From Mycobacterium spongiae (GTDB taxonomy: Bacteria; Actinomycetota; Actinomycetes; Mycobacteriales; Mycobacteriaceae), in the NCBI RefSeq assembly GCF_018278905.1, contig NZ_CP046600.1:3534001-3598000 (forward strand): a stretch of 64,000 nucleotides of DNA. Direction: 5' to 3'. The notes under the pieces were generated by a model. It was not told the DNA's origin and did no database searches. It saw nothing but the letters and a program-made list of their open reading frames with translations. Position 1 is the first letter of the stretch. Each line of letters opens with the position of its first letter. This document shows, piece by piece, positions 50,829 through 60,122 of this stretch. The translations under genes and the position numbers were made by a program.

Positions 50829-51661
50829 GCCCGGAACGTCGGCGGGCGGCCGTTCAACATCTCCAGTGCGCGCTGGGGGTCAGTGAGCGGTTCGCGTGCC
50901 GGGTTACCGGGCAGCCCCGCGCTACTCAGCGATACCAGCCTGCAGCCACGACGCCGGATCCCGATGCGGCGTTGCGAGATTGGCTGCGCAGCTACGCGAA
51001 GAAGCATCCAGGACGTGGGTTCCGGCCAGCGTATCGCGATGCCGTTGCTGAAGGCTGGTTGGTCAATCACAAGAAGATTCAACGACTTTGGCGCGAAGAG
51101 GGGTTGCGGGTCTCGCAACACCGTCGTCGCAATGGCCAAGACGGCTCGATGGCGCCCGCGGCGACGCACGCCGACAGGCCCAACCGCGTGTGGGCAGTGG
51201 GTTTCCAATTCGGGACCACCATCGACGGACGACCGATCAGGATCATGTCCATCGTCGATGAGCACACCCGCGAATGCCTCGGAGGACTGATCGCATACAG
51301 CATCACCACCGAAGCCATTGTCTCCGTGCTCGAAAGGCTCAAAGCCGGCCGTGGAACTCATCCGGAAGTGTTGCGCTGTCACAACGGTCCCGAATTGGCC
51401 AGCGCGGCAATGGCACAATGGTCCCGGGGACAATCAAGTCTGCGCTTCGTCCCGCCCGGGGCGCCGTGGCGCGACGGCTACATCGAATGGTTCAACTCAC
51501 GCATACGCGATGAGTGCCTCAACTCCAACAGCTTCTGGTCACTGAATCAGGCCCGGATGCTCATCAACGATTGGAAGCACAACTACAACCACCACCGACG
51601 CCATGCCGTGCTCGGCCACTTACCACCTGCCCGCTACGCCGCAAAGTGTGCCCAGCAATAA
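50822..51661 (+). CDS. IS3-family OrfB (integrase domain), catalytic residues lost
   Basis: About 279 codons read in the -1 frame from OrfA. Family landmarks are present: LLGPERRRAAVQHL, HTH_21-like LRDWLRSYAKKHPGRGFRPAYRDA, RVSQHRRR, then the rve core. However, the first catalytic site reads RVWAVGFQFG where the family has WAVDFQFD, and the second reads LRCHNGPELA where it has LRCDNGPELA. The third (YIEWFNSRIRDECLN) keeps its Glu. Two of three DDE acids are therefore gone while the frame stays open. It has no normal start codon, so it is made only by frameshifting. Confidence 0.85.
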   Translation, partial: LLGPERRRAAVQHLQCALGVSERFACRVTGQPRATQRYQPAATTPDPDAALRDWLRSYAKKHPGRGFRPAYRDAVAEGWLVNHKKIQRLWREEGLRVSQHRRRNGQDGSMAPAATHADRPNRVWAVGFQFGTTIDGRPIRIMSIVDEHTRECLGGLIAYSITTEAIVSVLERLKAGRGTHPEVLRCHNGPELASAAMAQWSRGQSSLRFVPPGAPWRDGYIEWFNSRIRDECLNSNSFWSLNQARMLINDWKHNYNHHRRHAVLGHLPPARYAAKCAQQ

Positions 51662-51716
51662 GCCGACACAATCTGCGGGGAAATCCCTTCGGGGGCTGCG
51701 CCATACAGTTATCGGG

Positions 51717-51971
51717 TCAGAAGGCCAGATCAATGGCGCGCAGTTCGCGGGTGGGGCCGCGTTCGCCGGCTATTCGGTCGACTTCGTAGGTGACCTCATC
51801 GGTCTGTTCGGAGATCGTCGCGGCGAGGGCATGCAGCGCGTAGGCCTTTGCGTAGGCAACCGTTTCGGCGGGGTCGAGTTCGTCGGCGTTGACGCGCCGC
51901 ACGGCGTTGCAGGCCAGGCTGAGCGGGGTTGGAGGGTGTTCGTCGGTCGGCGCTGAGTCGAGAGGTGCCAC
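51717..51971 (-). CDS. Small conserved-looking hypothetical protein
   Basis: An 84-residue, highly acidic and helical protein: LACNAVRRVNADELDPAETVAYAKAYALHALAATISEQTDEVTYEVDRIAGE in order around DELDPAETV and ALHALAATI. Even composition and helix periodicity support a real protein. No family recognised. It ends (near 51717) about 55 bases from the IS3 stop on the other strand. A small cytosolic protein expressed alone would fit. Confidence 0.55.
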   Translation of the reverse strand: MAPLDSAPTDEHPPTPLSLACNAVRRVNADELDPAETVAYAKAYALHALAATISEQTDEVTYEVDRIAGERGPTRELRAIDLAF

Positions 51972-52134
51972 GGGCGAGATCGTCGCACGGGCCAGCTCGC
52001 GGAACTCCCAGAGACGCTGCTTCGGCTGCGGGACCCGTTTCGATGGTCCAGTCGCTATGAGTCGTTGGGAGCTACTGCCAGACCCAGATTCGCGGTCCGA
52101 TTCGTGCGCGGGTGATTAATGGTGGCTTGCGGAT
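51972..52134. other. Short gap before the phospholipase gene's 3' end
   Basis: No feature recognised; the spacing between the two minus-strand genes would allow a separate promoter for the small gene. Confidence 0.3.
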
Positions 52135-53694
52135 TCAGCACGGACCGCTGGGAGTTCCGCGCACGGGTGTGGTCTCCTGCGTGGGCATTACCTGCGGGAA
52201 CGGCACCCGATAAGGAGGAGTCAGCTTCGCAAGGGTTGTTGCGGTGTCGGGGACGCATTGCACCTGTTGCGGCACCGCCTTCAATAGCGGGTGGTTGAGA
52301 AACGGTGTGGACGCGTTCGGCGGCGCGGCGAAGTTGAAGGTTGACGTCATATCGCCGGTCACACCTCTTCGCCAAGCGGTCAGGTTGGGAACTGGCACAC
52401 CGAACCGTGTCTCGAGCAACCGCAGCTGCGAGGTGTGGTCGAAAGTGTCACTGACCAACAGCGGGCCGCGGCTGAATGGCGAAATGATAAAGCAGGGGAC
52501 GCGATAGCCCAGACCAATCGGCCCACGGATGCCGCCGGAACCGGTGACGCTGTCGATATCGGGCACCGTGACGAACTCGCCGGGAGTTCCCGGCGGCGCA
52601 GTAGGCGGTATGACGTGGTCAAAGAAACCTCCGTTTTCGTCAAAGCTGACGATCAGCGCGGTCTTTTCCCACACCGCGGGATTGGACAGCAATATGCGGA
52701 GGATGTTGACGATCGCGGTGCCGCCGAATGCCGGTGTTATCGGCAATGACGGATGTTCGGATACCTGAAAACCGGGCAGTACCCAGGAAACCTGGGGCAG
52801 CCTGTTGGCGAGGACATCGGCGGCGAAGTTAAAGGGATAGCTCGGGGCTATGCCCCGCCGGGCCATCTCGGAGCGCGGATTTTGGGCCTGTTGGAAATCA
52901 ACAAGCATCCCGTTGTAGCCGAGGACTGTGTTGTTGAGTGCGCCGAGAAGCTTGTTTTGGTACACCTTCCACGTGATGCCGGCATCGCTGAGGTTGTCCG
53001 GCATGGTGCGCCAAGTGAAGTTGCCCTGCGGTTGGATGGTGGGGTCTATCAGCAGTGGACCACCGTCGACACCGTCGGGATCGATCCAGGCACTCATCCA
53101 GTACAGCCGATTCGGCGAGGTCCCGCCGATCAGCGAACAGTGGTAGGCGTCGCACAGGGTGAACGTGTCGGCTAGCAGATAGTGGATCGGTTGGTCTTGA
53201 CGCGTGTAGAAACCCATCGTCACCGGGATGTTGCCCTGCAACGTTTGCGCTTGGGCCTGCGCGGGCAACCAATTGTCGTTGGCGCCATTGTTAAATGCCC
53301 GGTGCATGTCGATCCATTGGTGGCCGGGATCGTTGACACACGCGCCGTTAATCAGTGGGCCGCGGGTGGTGTCGAACCGATACGGGATGGTGACGCCGGC
53401 GGGGTCAACCGACTGTGTCTCAGGGTTCCAACCGGCCTGGGCAAAAAGTGGCGACCCGCTGTCGAACCCGTCAACGCCCGAGAGCGAACCGAAGTAGTGA
53501 TCAAACGACCGGTTCTCCTGCAGCATGAACACGAAGTGCTCGATGTCGGTCAAGTGGCCACCACACGGGCCAGCGCCGTAGGCCTTTTCGATCACCGGAC
53601 CGGCCAACGACATCATGGCGCCAGCGCTGGTTGCGGCCGCGACCTTCGCCATGAACTCTCGCCGCGACATGCCGTCGACTGGGTGTTTGCTCAC
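52135..53694 (-). CDS. plcB: Tat-exported phospholipase C (PlcB-like)
   Basis: A 519-residue enzyme from GTG 53694 (ribosome site AGGAAGGA; GTG 53697 and ATG 53670 are alternatives). It begins with a twin-arginine leader ([30 protein letters not shown], i.e. SRREF then a hydrophobic run) and the conserved AYGAGPC. The phosphoesterase signature [27 protein letters not shown] holds Thr/Asn metal-site residues, and [12 protein letters not shown] supplies the acid and His. The end [15 protein letters not shown] is the PlcA-D C-terminus. It cleaves phosphatidylcholine and similar lipids outside the cell, an established virulence-associated family. Which Plc paralogue it descends from is not certain. 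Confidence 0.93.
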   Translation of the reverse strand: MSKHPVDGMSRREFMAKVAAATSAGAMMSLAGPVIEKAYGAGPCGGHLTDIEHFVFMLQENRSFDHYFGSLSGVDGFDSGSPLFAQAGWNPETQSVDPAGVTIPYRFDTTRGPLINGACVNDPGHQWIDMHRAFNNGANDNWLPAQAQAQTLQGNIPVTMGFYTRQDQPIHYLLADTFTLCDAYHCSLIGGTSPNRLYWMSAWIDPDGVDGGPLLIDPTIQPQGNFTWRTMPDNLSDAGITWKVYQNKLLGALNNTVLGYNGMLVDFQQAQNPRSEMARRGIAPSYPFNFAADVLANRLPQVSWVLPGFQVSEHPSLPITPAFGGTAIVNILRILLSNPAVWEKTALIVSFDENGGFFDHVIPPTAPPGTPGEFVTVPDIDSVTGSGGIRGPIGLGYRVPCFIISPFSRGPLLVSDTFDHTSQLRLLETRFGVPVPNLTAWRRGVTGDMTSTFNFAAPPNASTPFLNHPLLKAVPQQVQCVPDTATTLAKLTPPYRVPFPQVMPTQETTPVRGTPSGPC

Positions 53695-54000
53695 CACCCT
53701 GTCCTTCCTGTTGGACATTGCGGTCGACGCTATATTTGCGGAGGCGATCAGCATCCAAACCTGGCCGGTGTGTCGCGCCCGGATTTTGGTGCTAGCCGCC
53801 AAGAGAAGTGCGTCGGTCACAGACACCCGCGCCGAGCGGACTGAGCGGGGCGATGAGCCGCCGACGACCACGCACATACAGCGGCGACAACCGTTACTCC
53901 ACAGGCGTCGTGTAATGCCCCGGGCGGTGCAATCCTGCAAAGCCGGGAGATTGCGTTGGCCGGGCAAATACGGCAAATAGTTGAGCTACAATGTGCCACT

Positions 54001-54306
54001 ATGAGGCCATTGATAGTGGCGTCAATCGGATTCGCCATTGGGCTCAGCTTCGCTCCGGCAGCTAACGCCGATCCCGGCGATATGTCGCCTGTGCACCTAT
54101 CGCTTCCCTATGCGGCGCCCATACCGCAAGCGCCGGATTCATCCTGCGACCCCAACTACTCGGGCGCCTGCGTCCCGATCGCCAGTGATGTCGATTGCGC
54201 TGGAGGCAGCGGCAACGGTCCGGCCTACGTTTCGGGTCCGGTAACTGTGGTCGGGCGCGACATCTACGGTCTCGATCGAGACGGTAACGGAATTGGATGC
54301 GAATAG
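54001..54306 (+). CDS. Secreted Excalibur-domain protein
   Basis: A 101-residue protein from ATG 54001. Sec leader (RPLIVASIGFAIGLSFAPAANA, cleaved after ANA). The mature part has SCDPNYSGACVPIASDVDCAGG and ends VVGRDIYGLDRDGNGIGCE. The final DRDGNGxxC with its spaced Cys is the Excalibur calcium-binding motif. Four Cys allow two disulfides. It is probably a small wall-associated protein, possibly binding calcium, and it diverges from phospholipase C across about 300 bases. Confidence 0.85.
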   Translation: MRPLIVASIGFAIGLSFAPAANADPGDMSPVHLSLPYAAPIPQAPDSSCDPNYSGACVPIASDVDCAGGSGNGPAYVSGPVTVVGRDIYGLDRDGNGIGCE

Positions 54307-54569
54307 GTCCACCAACTGCTAGCTCCCGGCGGACTTCAGCGTGATTCCCGGTCGTTTCACCACAGAGATTCACGCGATGGCCCACCCCAGCTCCGCCAGC
54401 GCCTAGCTGCCGGCCGCTGGCCTACGCCGCTGCGGTGAGGTAAAGCCCTCAATCGGAGACACCGGATCGTTGCGCCACAAACGCCTTGCGACTCCAGTGT
54501 CCGGTCTTTTCGATTCCCAGCGCGGTGGTGGTGATGTCACCGCGGGTGATCGTATTGTCCCTTAAATAG
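54307..54569. other. Intergenic, nothing recognised
   Basis: No supported gene between the Excalibur gene and the PE_PGRS promoter region. Confidence 0.4.
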
Positions 54570-54670
54570 ACCATTCAGTTGATGTCTAGTGTATGGTCTA
54601 CCGACAGCTTCGTGTGCCAGGACCTCGCTGGGACGTTGGCCGGCTGGGACGTACGTGTGGGAGGTGTGCT
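54570..54670 (+). promoter_or_regulatory. PE_PGRS promoter/leader shared with the 32.6-kb gene
   Basis: GTGTATGGTCTACCGA, CTCGCTGGG, GGCCGGC and GGGAGGTGTG recur in the same order and spacing as before the PE_PGRS at 32652. Candidate -10 is TATGGT (about 54592-54597). The similarity stops at the start codon side of the two PE domains only gradually, as those are also related. Confidence 0.55.
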
Positions 54671-56746
54671 GTGTCGTTCGTGATTGCTATGCCCGAAGTC
54701 ATGGGTGCAGCGGCGGCGGACTTGGCGGGTGTTGGCTCGACGCTGAGCGCGGCCAATGCGGCGGCGGTGGCCCAGACGAGCGCCCTCGTGGCCGCCGCCG
54801 AGGACGAGGTGTCAGCGGCTATCGCCGCGTTGTTTTCCGTCCACGGCGAGGCCTACCAGGCGCTCAGCGCTCAGACGGCGGCGTTTCATGCCCAGTTCGT
54901 GCGGGCCCTCACGAGCGCCGCGGGCGCCTATGACGGGGCTGAGGCGGCTAGCGCGTCGCCGTTGCAGGCTTTTGAACGAGGTGTGCTGGGGGCGATCAAC
55001 GCGCCTGCGCAGGCGTTGTTGGGGCGCCCGTTGATCGGCGACGGTACTAGCGGGACGGCCGGGACCGGAGCCAACGGCGGGGCCGGCGGGCTGCTCATCG
55101 GCAACGGCGGCAACGGCGGATCCGGGGCACCCGGCCAGACCGGCGGGGCCGGCGGGGCTGCGGGGTTGATCGGCAATGGCGGTCGTGGCGGGGCCGGCGG
55201 TTCCGGCGTCACCGGCCTGGCCGGGGGTGCCGGTGGGGCTGGCGGCTGGCTGCTGGGCAACGGCGGCGTCGGCGGACTCGGGGGCGTGGGCACCGGCGGC
55301 GGGGGCGGGGTCGGTGGGGCCGGCGGCGCGGCGGTGGGGTTGTTCGGCCATGGCGGGATCGGTGGGATCGGCGGTGCCGGCGGTGCTTCCCTCGGTGGGG
55401 TCGGCGGGGTTGGCGGCAGCGGTGGGTTGTTCTACGGCAATGGCGGCACCGGCGGCACCGGCGGTACCGGCGCCCTGGCGGGCACCGGCGGCACCGGCGG
55501 CACTGCCGCCGGGCTGATCGGCAACGGCGGGGCTGGCGGAGCCGGCGCGACCGGCGCCGCCGGCACTGACGGAATGGCGCCGGGAGCAGCTGGCACTAAC
55601 GGCGCCAACGGAGGGACCGGTGGGGCCGGCGGCAACGGTGGGCTGCTCTTCGGTGATGGCGGCGCGGGTGGCTCCGGCGGCGTCGGCGGTACCGGCGGTC
55701 GCGGCGCCGATGGCAATATCGTCGTCAACGGTGGTCGCGGCGGCGACGGCGGCGACGGTGGCGACCCCGGGGCTGGCGGCATCGGCGGGACCGGCGCTGC
55801 CGTTGTCGGTGCCGACGGCCCAGCTGGGCAGACTCCCACTTCCGGCGGTAACGGCGGCAACGGCGGCCACGGCGCCGATAGCCTCGTCAACGCCATCAAC
55901 GGCGGTGATGGCGGCAACGGCGGTAACGGCGGCGTCGTCGGCGACGGTGGGGCCGGCGGTATCGGCGGCGCCGGCGCTCACGGCCCGGACAACACCCCCT
56001 TCAGCAGTATCGGCAGTCGCGGCGGTCACGGCGGCAACGGCGGCGACGGGGGCACACTCAGCGGTGACGGCGGCATCGGCGGTCGCGGCGGCATCGGCGG
56101 CAACGGCGGCGACAACGCCGGCGACTTCAGTGTCGGCGCTCCTGGCGGGGACGGCGGTGACGGCGGCTCCGGCACCACCGGTACCGGGGGCAACGGCGGG
56201 GCGGGCGGCAACGGCGGTACCGCCGGCGTCAGCGCCGGCGGCAGCGCCGGCGGTAGCCAGGGCGGTAGCGGCGGTTCTGGCGGTGACGGCGGCGACAGCA
56301 TTGGCGGTGACGGCGGTGACGGCGGCAATGGCGGCCTCGCCGCGGATGGCCGCGACAACAACGCCGGCGACAGCATCGGCGGTGACGGCGGTGACGGTGG
56401 TGATGGCGGCGACAGCATCACCGGGGCCGGCGGGGCCGCCGGCGCCGCCAGCGGTGGCGGCAATGGCGGCGACAACGCCGGCTTCTTCAGTGTCGGCGGT
56501 CGCGGCGGGGACGGCGGCGACGGGGGCGCCAGCACCACTGGGGCTGGCCGCGACGGCGCGGCGGGCGGCAATGGCGGCGACGGCGGCGCCAACGCCGGCA
56601 CCAGTCAGGGCGGTAGCGGCGGTGACGGCGGTGACGGCGGTACGGGCAGCGGCGGCCCCGGCGATACAGGCATTCTCGGTGGCAGCGCGGTCGGCGGCAT
56701 GGGTGGCCTCGGCGGCGGGGGCGGTGACGGCGGACCGGCCGCCTAG
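54671..56746 (+). CDS. PE_PGRS protein with an Asp-rich, RTX-like C-terminal half
   Basis: A 691-residue protein from GTG 54671. PE domain about 1-95 ([14 protein letters not shown]), linker [19 protein letters not shown], then an ordinary GGAGG-type PGRS. From about residue 350 the repeat changes to GGDGG/GGNGGD, with segments such as GGDGGDSIG and GGDGGDSIT that fit the RTX nonapeptide consensus GGxGxDxUx, and a repeated block ([20 protein letters not shown] / [20 protein letters not shown]). It ends GGDGGPAA without the usual PGRS close. Calcium binding is a reasonable inference. ESX-5 export by family. Unlike the other three, it has one linker only. Confidence 0.93.
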   Translation: MSFVIAMPEVMGAAAADLAGVGSTLSAANAAAVAQTSALVAAAEDEVSAAIAALFSVHGEAYQALSAQTAAFHAQFVRALTSAAGAYDGAEAASASPLQAFERGVLGAINAPAQALLGRPLIGDGTSGTAGTGANGGAGGLLIGNGGNGGSGAPGQTGGAGGAAGLIGNGGRGGAGGSGVTGLAGGAGGAGGWLLGNGGVGGLGGVGTGGGGGVGGAGGAAVGLFGHGGIGGIGGAGGASLGGVGGVGGSGGLFYGNGGTGGTGGTGALAGTGGTGGTAAGLIGNGGAGGAGATGAAGTDGMAPGAAGTNGANGGTGGAGGNGGLLFGDGGAGGSGGVGGTGGRGADGNIVVNGGRGGDGGDGGDPGAGGIGGTGAAVVGADGPAGQTPTSGGNGGNGGHGADSLVNAINGGDGGNGGNGGVVGDGGAGGIGGAGAHGPDNTPFSSIGSRGGHGGNGGDGGTLSGDGGIGGRGGIGGNGGDNAGDFSVGAPGGDGGDGGSGTTGTGGNGGAGGNGGTAGVSAGGSAGGSQGGSGGSGGDGGDSIGGDGGDGGNGGLAADGRDNNAGDSIGGDGGDGGDGGDSITGAGGAAGAASGGGNGGDNAGFFSVGGRGGDGGDGGASTTGAGRDGAAGGNGGDGGANAGTSQGGSGGDGGDGGTGSGGPGDTGILGGSAVGGMGGLGGGGGDGGPAA

Positions 56747-56749
56747 ACA

Positions 56750-56850
56750 CCACCCATCCGCACCACAGCGCGACACACCGCCGATCCGGAAGACAACGGT
56801 GCCACCTTGCGCTACGACAGTTCGAACACCAACCGCCTCGCTGATCTCCG
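56750..56850 (-). pseudogene. Short IS481-type transposase remnant
   Basis: The minus strand reads RRLVFEL, S, stop, RKVAPLSSGSAVCRAVVRMV, matching a segment of the transposase fragment at 59252-59574 (RLVFELSTRNVAPLLSES). The two share the exact run AGTTCGAACACCAACCGCC at 56819-56837 and 59295-59313. It directly abuts the stop of the PE_PGRS gene. Confidence 0.6.
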
Positions 56851-57140
56851 CGACCATCCACACGGCCAGCTCACATGCCGGGGCGGTTCGTCACCTCAGA
56901 TTTCTACGAGACCCGGGACGACCTCCCCGTCTGAGCCGAATCTCCTTCACGCGAGGAACACGAGATCAGATCCGAATTCCGCGGATTTCGTCCTGACCGC
57001 ACCTCGTAGTCCAATTCACCGGGTCCGGTCAACATGAGGACCGCCTCACGATCGTCTCCTCTAGGAATCACATAAGCCAAGCAACCTGAACGTCGGACGC
57101 GATACCCGGTCGCGGTTTGGCGAGATGGAATGAGCGCATC
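56851..57140. other. Intergenic, nothing recognised
   Basis: No supported gene or RNA was found between the transposase remnant and the small ORF ahead of the MFS gene. Confidence 0.4.
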
Positions 57141-57389
57141 GTGAAACAACCCGTCAACACAGGTAAGGCCGTCACCGTCAGCGTGGCTTTAGCCGGCCGT
57201 AGCGATGTCGGTGCTGGAGCCGCGTTGGCGCAGCCGGCAGCGACCGATATGCCGCAGCGGGGAGTGGTCCCGCTTTCCTGTGACGATGGCGGCGAATCGT
57301 ATGACTCGTGGCTTACCTTGGGGATTGGCACTGGCAACGAATCTGGCCAGTTGTTGCTGCCTCGTAGAACAGCGGGAGACGCGCTGTGA
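57141..57389 (+). CDS. Possible small upstream ORF coupled to the MFS gene
   Basis: An 82-codon frame from GTG 57141 whose TGA overlaps the MFS start (GTGA, four bases). Composition is Ala/Val/Gly rich at first and mixed later; no motif or leader is evident. The overlap suggests translational coupling, but overlapping frames are frequent in GC-rich DNA, so it may be chance. Confidence 0.3.
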   Translation: MKQPVNTGKAVTVSVALAGRSDVGAGAALAQPAATDMPQRGVVPLSCDDGGESYDSWLTLGIGTGNESGQLLLPRRTAGDAL

Positions 57390-58696
57390 ACCCCGCTACC
57401 CTACCCACGCTCGCTGCACCTGCAGCCGGGCAGCAGACTGTGGCCGGTGGCCGCGGCTGGCGCGGGGCTCGCAAGCTGCTGCGAGGGCCGTTGGGGCCGC
57501 TGGTCGGGGGCCAATGCCTCGGGCAGCTCGCCGACGGACTCGCTCAGATCACGTTCGCGCAGTTCGTGTTGTTCGACGTGGCCCAGGGCGCAACTCCGGC
57601 GCGAATCGCCGCGGTGCTGGCGGTGACCTTGCTGCCGTTCAGTTTGGTCGGGCCGTTCGCGGGCATCTTGATCGACCGCTTGGATCGCCGCCGCACGCTG
57701 GTGGTCGTCTCGGCTGTGCGGGCCTCGCTGACCATGCTGGCCATCCTCACCGTGATAGCCCAATCGACGATCGCGGCCTACATCGGGGTCCTCATCTTGC
57801 TTTCGTCATCGCGGTTCGTCATGGCCGCCAAAGGCGCCGCGCTGCCCCGAACGGTGCCCCGCGCCGATCTGGTCACCGGCAACGCCGTTTCGTCGGTGTT
57901 GGGACTAAGTTCACAGTTTCTGGGTGCGGTCGGCGGTTCGCTGATCGTCGGACGGTCCACGGCGGCCGGATTCGCCATCGCCACAGTCCTTTACCTCGGC
58001 GCGGCGCTGGTGTTCACCCGGCTCCCGTACGTGGGCAGCAAGCAACGGGGCGAGGTGCTCTCCCAGGTGCGCCGCGTCGCCAAGGAGCTCGCCGACGGGT
58101 TGCGGGTGGCGGCGAGCACCGCGGAGATCCGTTGGCCGCTGCTTGCTGTCGCGGGCCATCGAGTGCTTCTGGGCGCCGGCTTCGTTGTCTTGGTGCTCAT
58201 GGCCGACTCCCGCTACCAGCTGGAAATCTCCGGCTACGGGGTCGCTCTGGCGGCAACGGGATTCGCCGCATTCGCCGGGAGTGCGCTCGCGCCGCCGTTG
58301 GCGCGTCGCTACTCGGCGACAGCGCTCGTGCCCCTCTCATTCTTGCCTGCCGCCGCCGCGGCATTCATCGGCGGACTAATCGGCTCGGTGGCCGTGCTGG
58401 TCGCCTGCGTCGGCGTGGTCGCCTTCGCATTCCAAGTCTTGAAGATCTCGGTCGACGCGCTGGTCGGTGGGAACGCCCCGGACGCGGTGCGCGGTCGGAT
58501 ATTCGCGGTCTACGACGTGCTCTACAACGTCTCTTTTGTGGCCGCCGGGCTGCTGATGATTCCGCTGTGGCACGCGGATTCCGAGCGGCTGCTGCTGTGG
58601 CTGGTGGCCGGCGGTTTCGCGCTCGGATGGGCGGTGTTCGGCACGGCCATGTCGGTCGTGCGACGGCGGGCGAGCCAGTCCCGCGGCACTTGGTGA
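57386..58696 (+). CDS. Major facilitator superfamily transporter
   Basis: A 436-residue membrane protein with about 12 hydrophobic segments. MFS loop signature GILIDRLDRRRTLVV between TM2 and TM3 (GxxxDRxxRR) and a second copy GNAPDAVRGRIFAVYDVLYNVSFV typical of the MFS_3 / Tap-like efflux branch. The end has a basic cytosolic tail (RRRASQSRG). It likely exports a small molecule or drug using the proton gradient. No regulator is adjacent. GTG 57386 may be coupled to the small frame upstream. The gene ends just before transposase debris. Confidence 0.9.
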   Translation: MNPATLPTLAAPAAGQQTVAGGRGWRGARKLLRGPLGPLVGGQCLGQLADGLAQITFAQFVLFDVAQGATPARIAAVLAVTLLPFSLVGPFAGILIDRLDRRRTLVVVSAVRASLTMLAILTVIAQSTIAAYIGVLILLSSSRFVMAAKGAALPRTVPRADLVTGNAVSSVLGLSSQFLGAVGGSLIVGRSTAAGFAIATVLYLGAALVFTRLPYVGSKQRGEVLSQVRRVAKELADGLRVAASTAEIRWPLLAVAGHRVLLGAGFVVLVLMADSRYQLEISGYGVALAATGFAAFAGSALAPPLARRYSATALVPLSFLPAAAAAFIGGLIGSVAVLVACVGVVAFAFQVLKISVDALVGGNAPDAVRGRIFAVYDVLYNVSFVAAGLLMIPLWHADSERLLLWLVAGGFALGWAVFGTAMSVVRRRASQSRGTW

Positions 58697-58784
58697 CGAT
58701 GCAGAAGCTTCCCCGCCGTTGTTGATGGCGCTCAACGAAATTCCCCAGGCGTGCTCGTTGAAATTCCCCACCGGTGAGCGGGGG

Positions 58785-59251
58785 TCAGTGTATGTGTCTA
58801 AGGGTGCTGCTGGTGGCGCGGGGTTTCGGCGGCGGGGGCGGTCACGTAGGTAGCAGGACCCGCCGTCGAGGCTGATGACCATCGGGCGGTGCAGGGGTCG
58901 GTCGGGCATGTCTGCGGCTACAGCGGCGTCGCCGAGGATTCCTCCCCGTGCTCCGACGCCTAAGTTGGTGGTGATGACGACTGAAGTCTTCAAATATCGT
59001 TGGTAGACAACCGGAAACAGTGCTGAGGCCACCTCGGCCGGCAACGGCAGATACCCCAGTTAGCGATGACCAGGGCGGTGGGTCCGGCGTAGAACCGCGT
59101 GGTGGAGGCCCAGCGTCCTTCGATCGCGGCGCGGTGGCGCGGGCGGCCAGATCGGCCGCGGCGGCGAAATAGGTCCGGTAGCCGGAATGGGCGGCTGCTC
59201 GCGCCAAGCCCAGACTGAGGTGGGGTTTGCCAGTGCCGGGTGTGCCCGCTA
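58785..59251 (-). pseudogene. istB: Degenerate IstB (IS21-family ATPase), 5' truncated
   Basis: Minus-strand fragments in three frames align in order with IstB: GLAGTPGTGKPHLSLGLARAAAHSGYRTYF (Walker A with Pro replacing Thr after GK), AAIEGRWASTTRFYAGPTALVI, then PAEVASALFPVVYQRYLKTSVVITTNLGV and GDAAVAADMPDRPLHRPMVIS. At least two frameshifts separate these pieces. The N-terminus is missing and replaced by an IS481-type transposase fragment. No IstA is present. Non-functional. Confidence 0.75.
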
Positions 59252-59574
59252 GGCCGCCGATTCCGACAGCAACGGTGCCACATTGCGTGTGGATAGTTCG
59301 AACACCAACCGCCCGGCCCCCAATACGGGCGCGACCGACGCAACTCCAACAGCTCGGCCTCGACCTGCACCGGCATCTGATGAGGACACGACACTGGTCG
59401 ATGCGACCGATCCACCAACCCATCTAGGCCCTCTGCCTCGTACCGCGCCAACCGAGTGTGCAGCGCCTGGCGCAACACCCCAGACTTCTCGGCGACCTGC
59501 GAAATCGACAAACCATCGGCAATCACCGACATCACGGCCTGATACCGCTGCTCAGCCACGCTCAACTCCCTCAT
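59252..59574 (-). pseudogene. IS481-type transposase N-terminal fragment fused to the IstB remnant
   Basis: ATG 59574 starts MRELSVAEQRYQAVMSVIADGLS, HTH ISQVAEKSGVLRQALHTRLARYEAEGLDGLVDRSHRP and LLELRRSRPYWGP, the N-terminal DNA-binding half of IS481-like transposases. After a frameshift it continues RLVFELSTRNVAPLLSES and then stops being recognisable where IstB begins. The catalytic domain is absent. The open frame is long enough to be expressed as a truncated DNA-binding protein, but nothing shows it is. Confidence 0.7.
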
Positions 59575-59696
59575 CTAGGGAGTGCGCCATCATCTTGCGG
59601 GCACGCAGGACGAACCGCTGCACACGGTCGCGAGGGTCAAGGGCAGGCATTCACCCACGCTACGACCCCACAGCAACAACAAATCCGCAAAGGAAA

Positions 59697-59726
59697 CAGC
59701 CCCGGGTCCCAAGGGAACCGGGGCTG
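59697..59726 (-). terminator. Hairpin terminator for the minus-strand mini-gene
   Basis: CAGCCCCGG (59697-59705) pairs exactly with CCGGGGCTG (59718-59726), and the 12-base loop region can pair further (TCCC/GGGA). Read on the minus strand, the hairpin is followed by TTTCCTTT. It begins 18 bases after the TAA at 59744. Confidence 0.7.
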
Positions 59727-59743
59727 CCCTGTCAAACGCAGGA

Positions 59744-59838
59744 TTACCGCCCGCGCTTGATCGTCCACCCCACATCGCCAGTCTTACCTTCTTGGTCTGG
59801 CCGGGCAGGACCTTCACCGTCTTCTTGATGGTGGCCAT
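59744..59838 (-). CDS. Mini-gene of about 31 residues, apparently split by a -1 frameshift
   Basis: ATG 59838 has a ribosome site (GGAG, 9-10 bases away) and reads MATIKKTVKVLPGQTKK. In that frame it then runs into unlikely sequence, but one base back it continues GKTGDVGWTIKRGR and stops at 59744, right before a strong terminator. Lys/Arg/Gly content fits a small basic protein. Either a base was inserted or slippage occurs at AAGAAGG. The continuous frame, read without a shift, would extend to 59590 past the terminator. Confidence 0.45.
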
Positions 59839-60122
59839 CGTTATCATCTCCAACCCGCCGGAACTCATCGTCCGGCAGGCTCAGCGCGCCCTGTTGCGCG
59901 CCGATCCAGGAGGGGTACGGCTGCCAGGCCCCAACAGCACCAACCGGACCACGGGTCCCGCATGCCACATTAAGCAAGCTATTAAAGCAGAACCTGACCG
60001 CGTATTTGGGATGCGGTCCGGGTGTCATGCCCCATTTGAGTCGGCCCCCACACTTAGCATGGAGACCAATTATTCGAACATACGGACGGTGCCTTGTGGC
60101 TCCACCGAGAAAGCACAGCACG

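Larger units (their letters stand above)
50547..51661 (+). mobile_element. IS3-family insertion sequence (coding part)
   Basis: Two overlapping frames, OrfA and OrfB, in the arrangement of IS3 elements, joined by a probable programmed -1 frameshift. Element ends, inverted repeats and target duplication were not identified, so only the coding span is given. The transposase appears catalytically dead (see OrfB). The target region lies between a TetR gene and a small hypothetical gene. Confidence 0.85.

Noticed and set aside
58376..59044. Minus-strand frame taken as an intact gene after the MFS gene
   Set aside because: Only part of it matches IstB, the rest is antisense of the MFS gene, and IstB pieces continue in other frames, so it is a pseudogene segment.
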